In this document: positions 4,885-6,168 of the stretch, in pieces
Layout of the letters: every line of letters begins with the position of its first letter
Numbering within the stretch: the first letter of the stretch is position 1
Assembly: GCA_017444705.1 (NCBI GenBank)
Contig: JAFSWA010000002.1
Coordinates: forward strand, 1-6,168
Direction: 5' to 3'
DNA: 6,168 bases
Source: a bacterium
GTDB taxonomy: Bacteria; Cyanobacteriota; Vampirovibrionia; Gastranaerophilales; Gastranaerophilaceae
Made by a program: the position numbers and the translations under genes
The notes under the pieces: generated by a model
What the model was told of the DNA's origin: nothing
Database searches by the model: none
Seen by the model: only the letters and a program-made list of their open reading frames with translations

Positions 4885-6168
4885 ATGGAAGAAAATAAAA
4901 ATACGGAAAAAAACGCAAGACCGCAATGGGGTTCACAATTAGGGTTTATTTTGGCGGCAATAGGTTCTGCTGTCGGGCTTGGTAATATTTGGCGATTTCC
5001 TTATATTATGGGACAAAATGGCGGTGCCGTTTTTTTGATTGTTTATTTAACATTAATAATAACGATTTGCTTTATTCCTTTGATTTGCGAATTATTTATA
5101 GGAAAATACACAAAAAAAGAGTGTGTTACCGCATTGGGTTCAGTGAATCCGAAATTTAAAATTTTTGGCTGGTTAAATGCAATTACCGGAATAATCATTT
5201 CAGCCTTTTATTTTGTAGTTGGCGGTTGGATTATCAAATATATTTTAATGGGATTTACAAATGAAAAAATAGCGGATTACGGTGAATTTTTCTCTAAATT
5301 TTCATCAACAGCGATTTTACCTTGTGTATTGAGTGTAATATTTTTATTATGCTGCATGTTTTTTATTTATAGGGGCGTAAATAAAGGAATAGAGCTTGGA
5401 AACAAAATAATGATGCCTGTTTTTGCAATTATTCTTGTAGCACTTGTTATTTTTTCCGTTAATTTGCCAAACGCAAATATCGGTTTGGAATTTATGTTTA
5501 AACCTGATTTTTCAAAATTCACCCCCTCTATGATTTTGACTGCACTCGGACAGGCTTTGTTTACTTTGAGTATCGGTATGGGTGCATTGTTGACATACGG
5601 CTCTTATATGAAAGATGAAGACAATATCGTAAAATCCGCTTATACTATTATATTTTCAGACACGATGTTTGCAATTTTAGCAGGAATTATGATTTTCCCC
5701 GCCGTATTTTCTTTTGGGCTTGAACCCTCATCCGGTGCGGGTTTGGTGTTCATAACACTTCCTAAAATATTTTCTCAATTACCTTTTGGAAATATTGTTT
5801 CAATTTTATTTTTTGTGCTGTTATTCTTTGCGGCTTTGACTTCGGGCATAAGTATTTTAGAAGTTCCGACAGCGACTTTTATGGAAAATTTTAAAATGTC
5901 AAGAAAAAAAGCTGTTGGAATTTTAACACTGATAATAGGTACAATGAGCATTTTTGCCTCTTTGTCGTTCGGGGTTTTGAGCAATATTAAAATCGGCGGA
6001 AAAGTTATTTTTGACCTTATGGATGTCGTTTCGTCAAATTATCTTTTACCCTTTAATGCTCTTATACTTTGTATAGTTGCCGGTTGGTTTATGGAAGATA
6101 AACTTTATGATATTTTTAAAAACAATTTTGTAAAAACACTTTTGAAAATATCTTTAAAATTTGTAATT
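4885..6168 (+). CDS. Sodium-dependent amino-acid symporter, SNF/NSS family (3' end missing)
   Basis: A sodium:neurotransmitter-symporter family membrane protein, LeuT fold, that imports a small solute, usually an amino acid, with Na+. The window shows 428 residues with no stop. Bacterial eleven-helix members have about 440-460, so only a short tail is missing. The family signature GSAVGLGNIWRFPY (27-40) forms helix 1, followed by GGAVF (46-50). Helix 6 has the unwound FTLSIGMGALLTYGSYM (226-242). Helix 8 contains ALTSGISILE (317-326), whose Thr319 and Ser320 align by motif with the Na2 ligands of LeuT, and Asn34 with the Na1 ligand. Asp259 in helix 7 (FSDTM) sits where chloride-independent bacterial relatives such as Tyt1 carry an acid. 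The start follows AAAGGAG with a 6-nt spacer. Substrate is unknown; aromatic or branched amino acids are typical for this subgroup. Confidence 0.93.
   Translation, partial: MEENKNTEKNARPQWGSQLGFILAAIGSAVGLGNIWRFPYIMGQNGGAVFLIVYLTLIITICFIPLICELFIGKYTKKECVTALGSVNPKFKIFGWLNAITGIIISAFYFVVGGWIIKYILMGFTNEKIADYGEFFSKFSSTAILPCVLSVIFLLCCMFFIYRGVNKGIELGNKIMMPVFAIILVALVIFSVNLPNANIGLEFMFKPDFSKFTPSMILTALGQALFTLSIGMGALLTYGSYMKDEDNIVKSAYTIIFSDTMFAILAGIMIFPAVFSFGLEPSSGAGLVFITLPKIFSQLPFGNIVSILFFVLLFFAALTSGISILEVPTATFMENFKMSRKKAVGILTLIIGTMSIFASLSFGVLSNIKIGGKVIFDLMDVVSSNYLLPFNALILCIVAGWFMEDKLYDIFKNNFVKTLLKISLKFVI

Noticed and set aside
4790..4936. Longer muramidase start at 4936 with a hydrophobic N-terminus that could look like a signal or anchor.
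   Set aside because: The extension overlaps the divergent symporter's first 52 bp and its promoter region, while a good Shine-Dalgarno supports the start at 4789.

Overview
The window is strongly AT-rich and densely coded, with AAAGGAG-type Shine-Dalgarno sites, A/T-ending codons and the standard genetic code (TGG for Trp, TAA/TAG stops). It fits a bacterium with a small or host-associated type of genome. A non-photosynthetic cyanobacterial relative (Gastranaerophilales/Melainabacteria) is my best guess, from the overall gene flavour and the MPMEVRA end of the sliding clamp. This is an inference and is weakly held; a low-GC Firmicute-like or other gut lineage is not excluded.

Layout. Bases 1-30 hold the first ten codons of a leftward gene cut by the window edge, with a good ribosome binding site. 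Bases 31-399 hold no protein gene but are rich in structure: a palindrome beside that ribosome binding site, a region that can fold as a closed multi-stem RNA (61-116), an inverted diverged copy of a short repeat (74-131), a perfect two-copy 58-bp tandem repeat (159-280), small AT-rich hairpins, and a strong intrinsic terminator (324-354) that has no gene in front of it.

Bases 400-3821 form a tight rightward cluster: dnaN (DNA polymerase III sliding clamp), thrB (homoserine kinase) 6 bp later, and an SLC45-type MFS transporter that overlaps thrB by one base. The spacing suggests one transcript linking replication, threonine synthesis and uptake of a solute (sugar-like by family). I see no pathway link that requires this order.

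Bases 3824-4789 encode, leftward, a protein with two LysM domains and a GH108-type muramidase domain, convergent with the transporter and only 2 bp from it. A 95-bp divergent promoter region (4790-4884) separates it from a rightward sodium-dependent amino-acid symporter of the SNF/NSS family, which runs off the right edge.

The protein genes are ordinary housekeeping or transport families. I do not see a clear undescribed multi-gene system. The least explained part is the 61-354 region, which could hold a small RNA, a structured leader for the left-edge gene, or copies of a small dispersed repeat.
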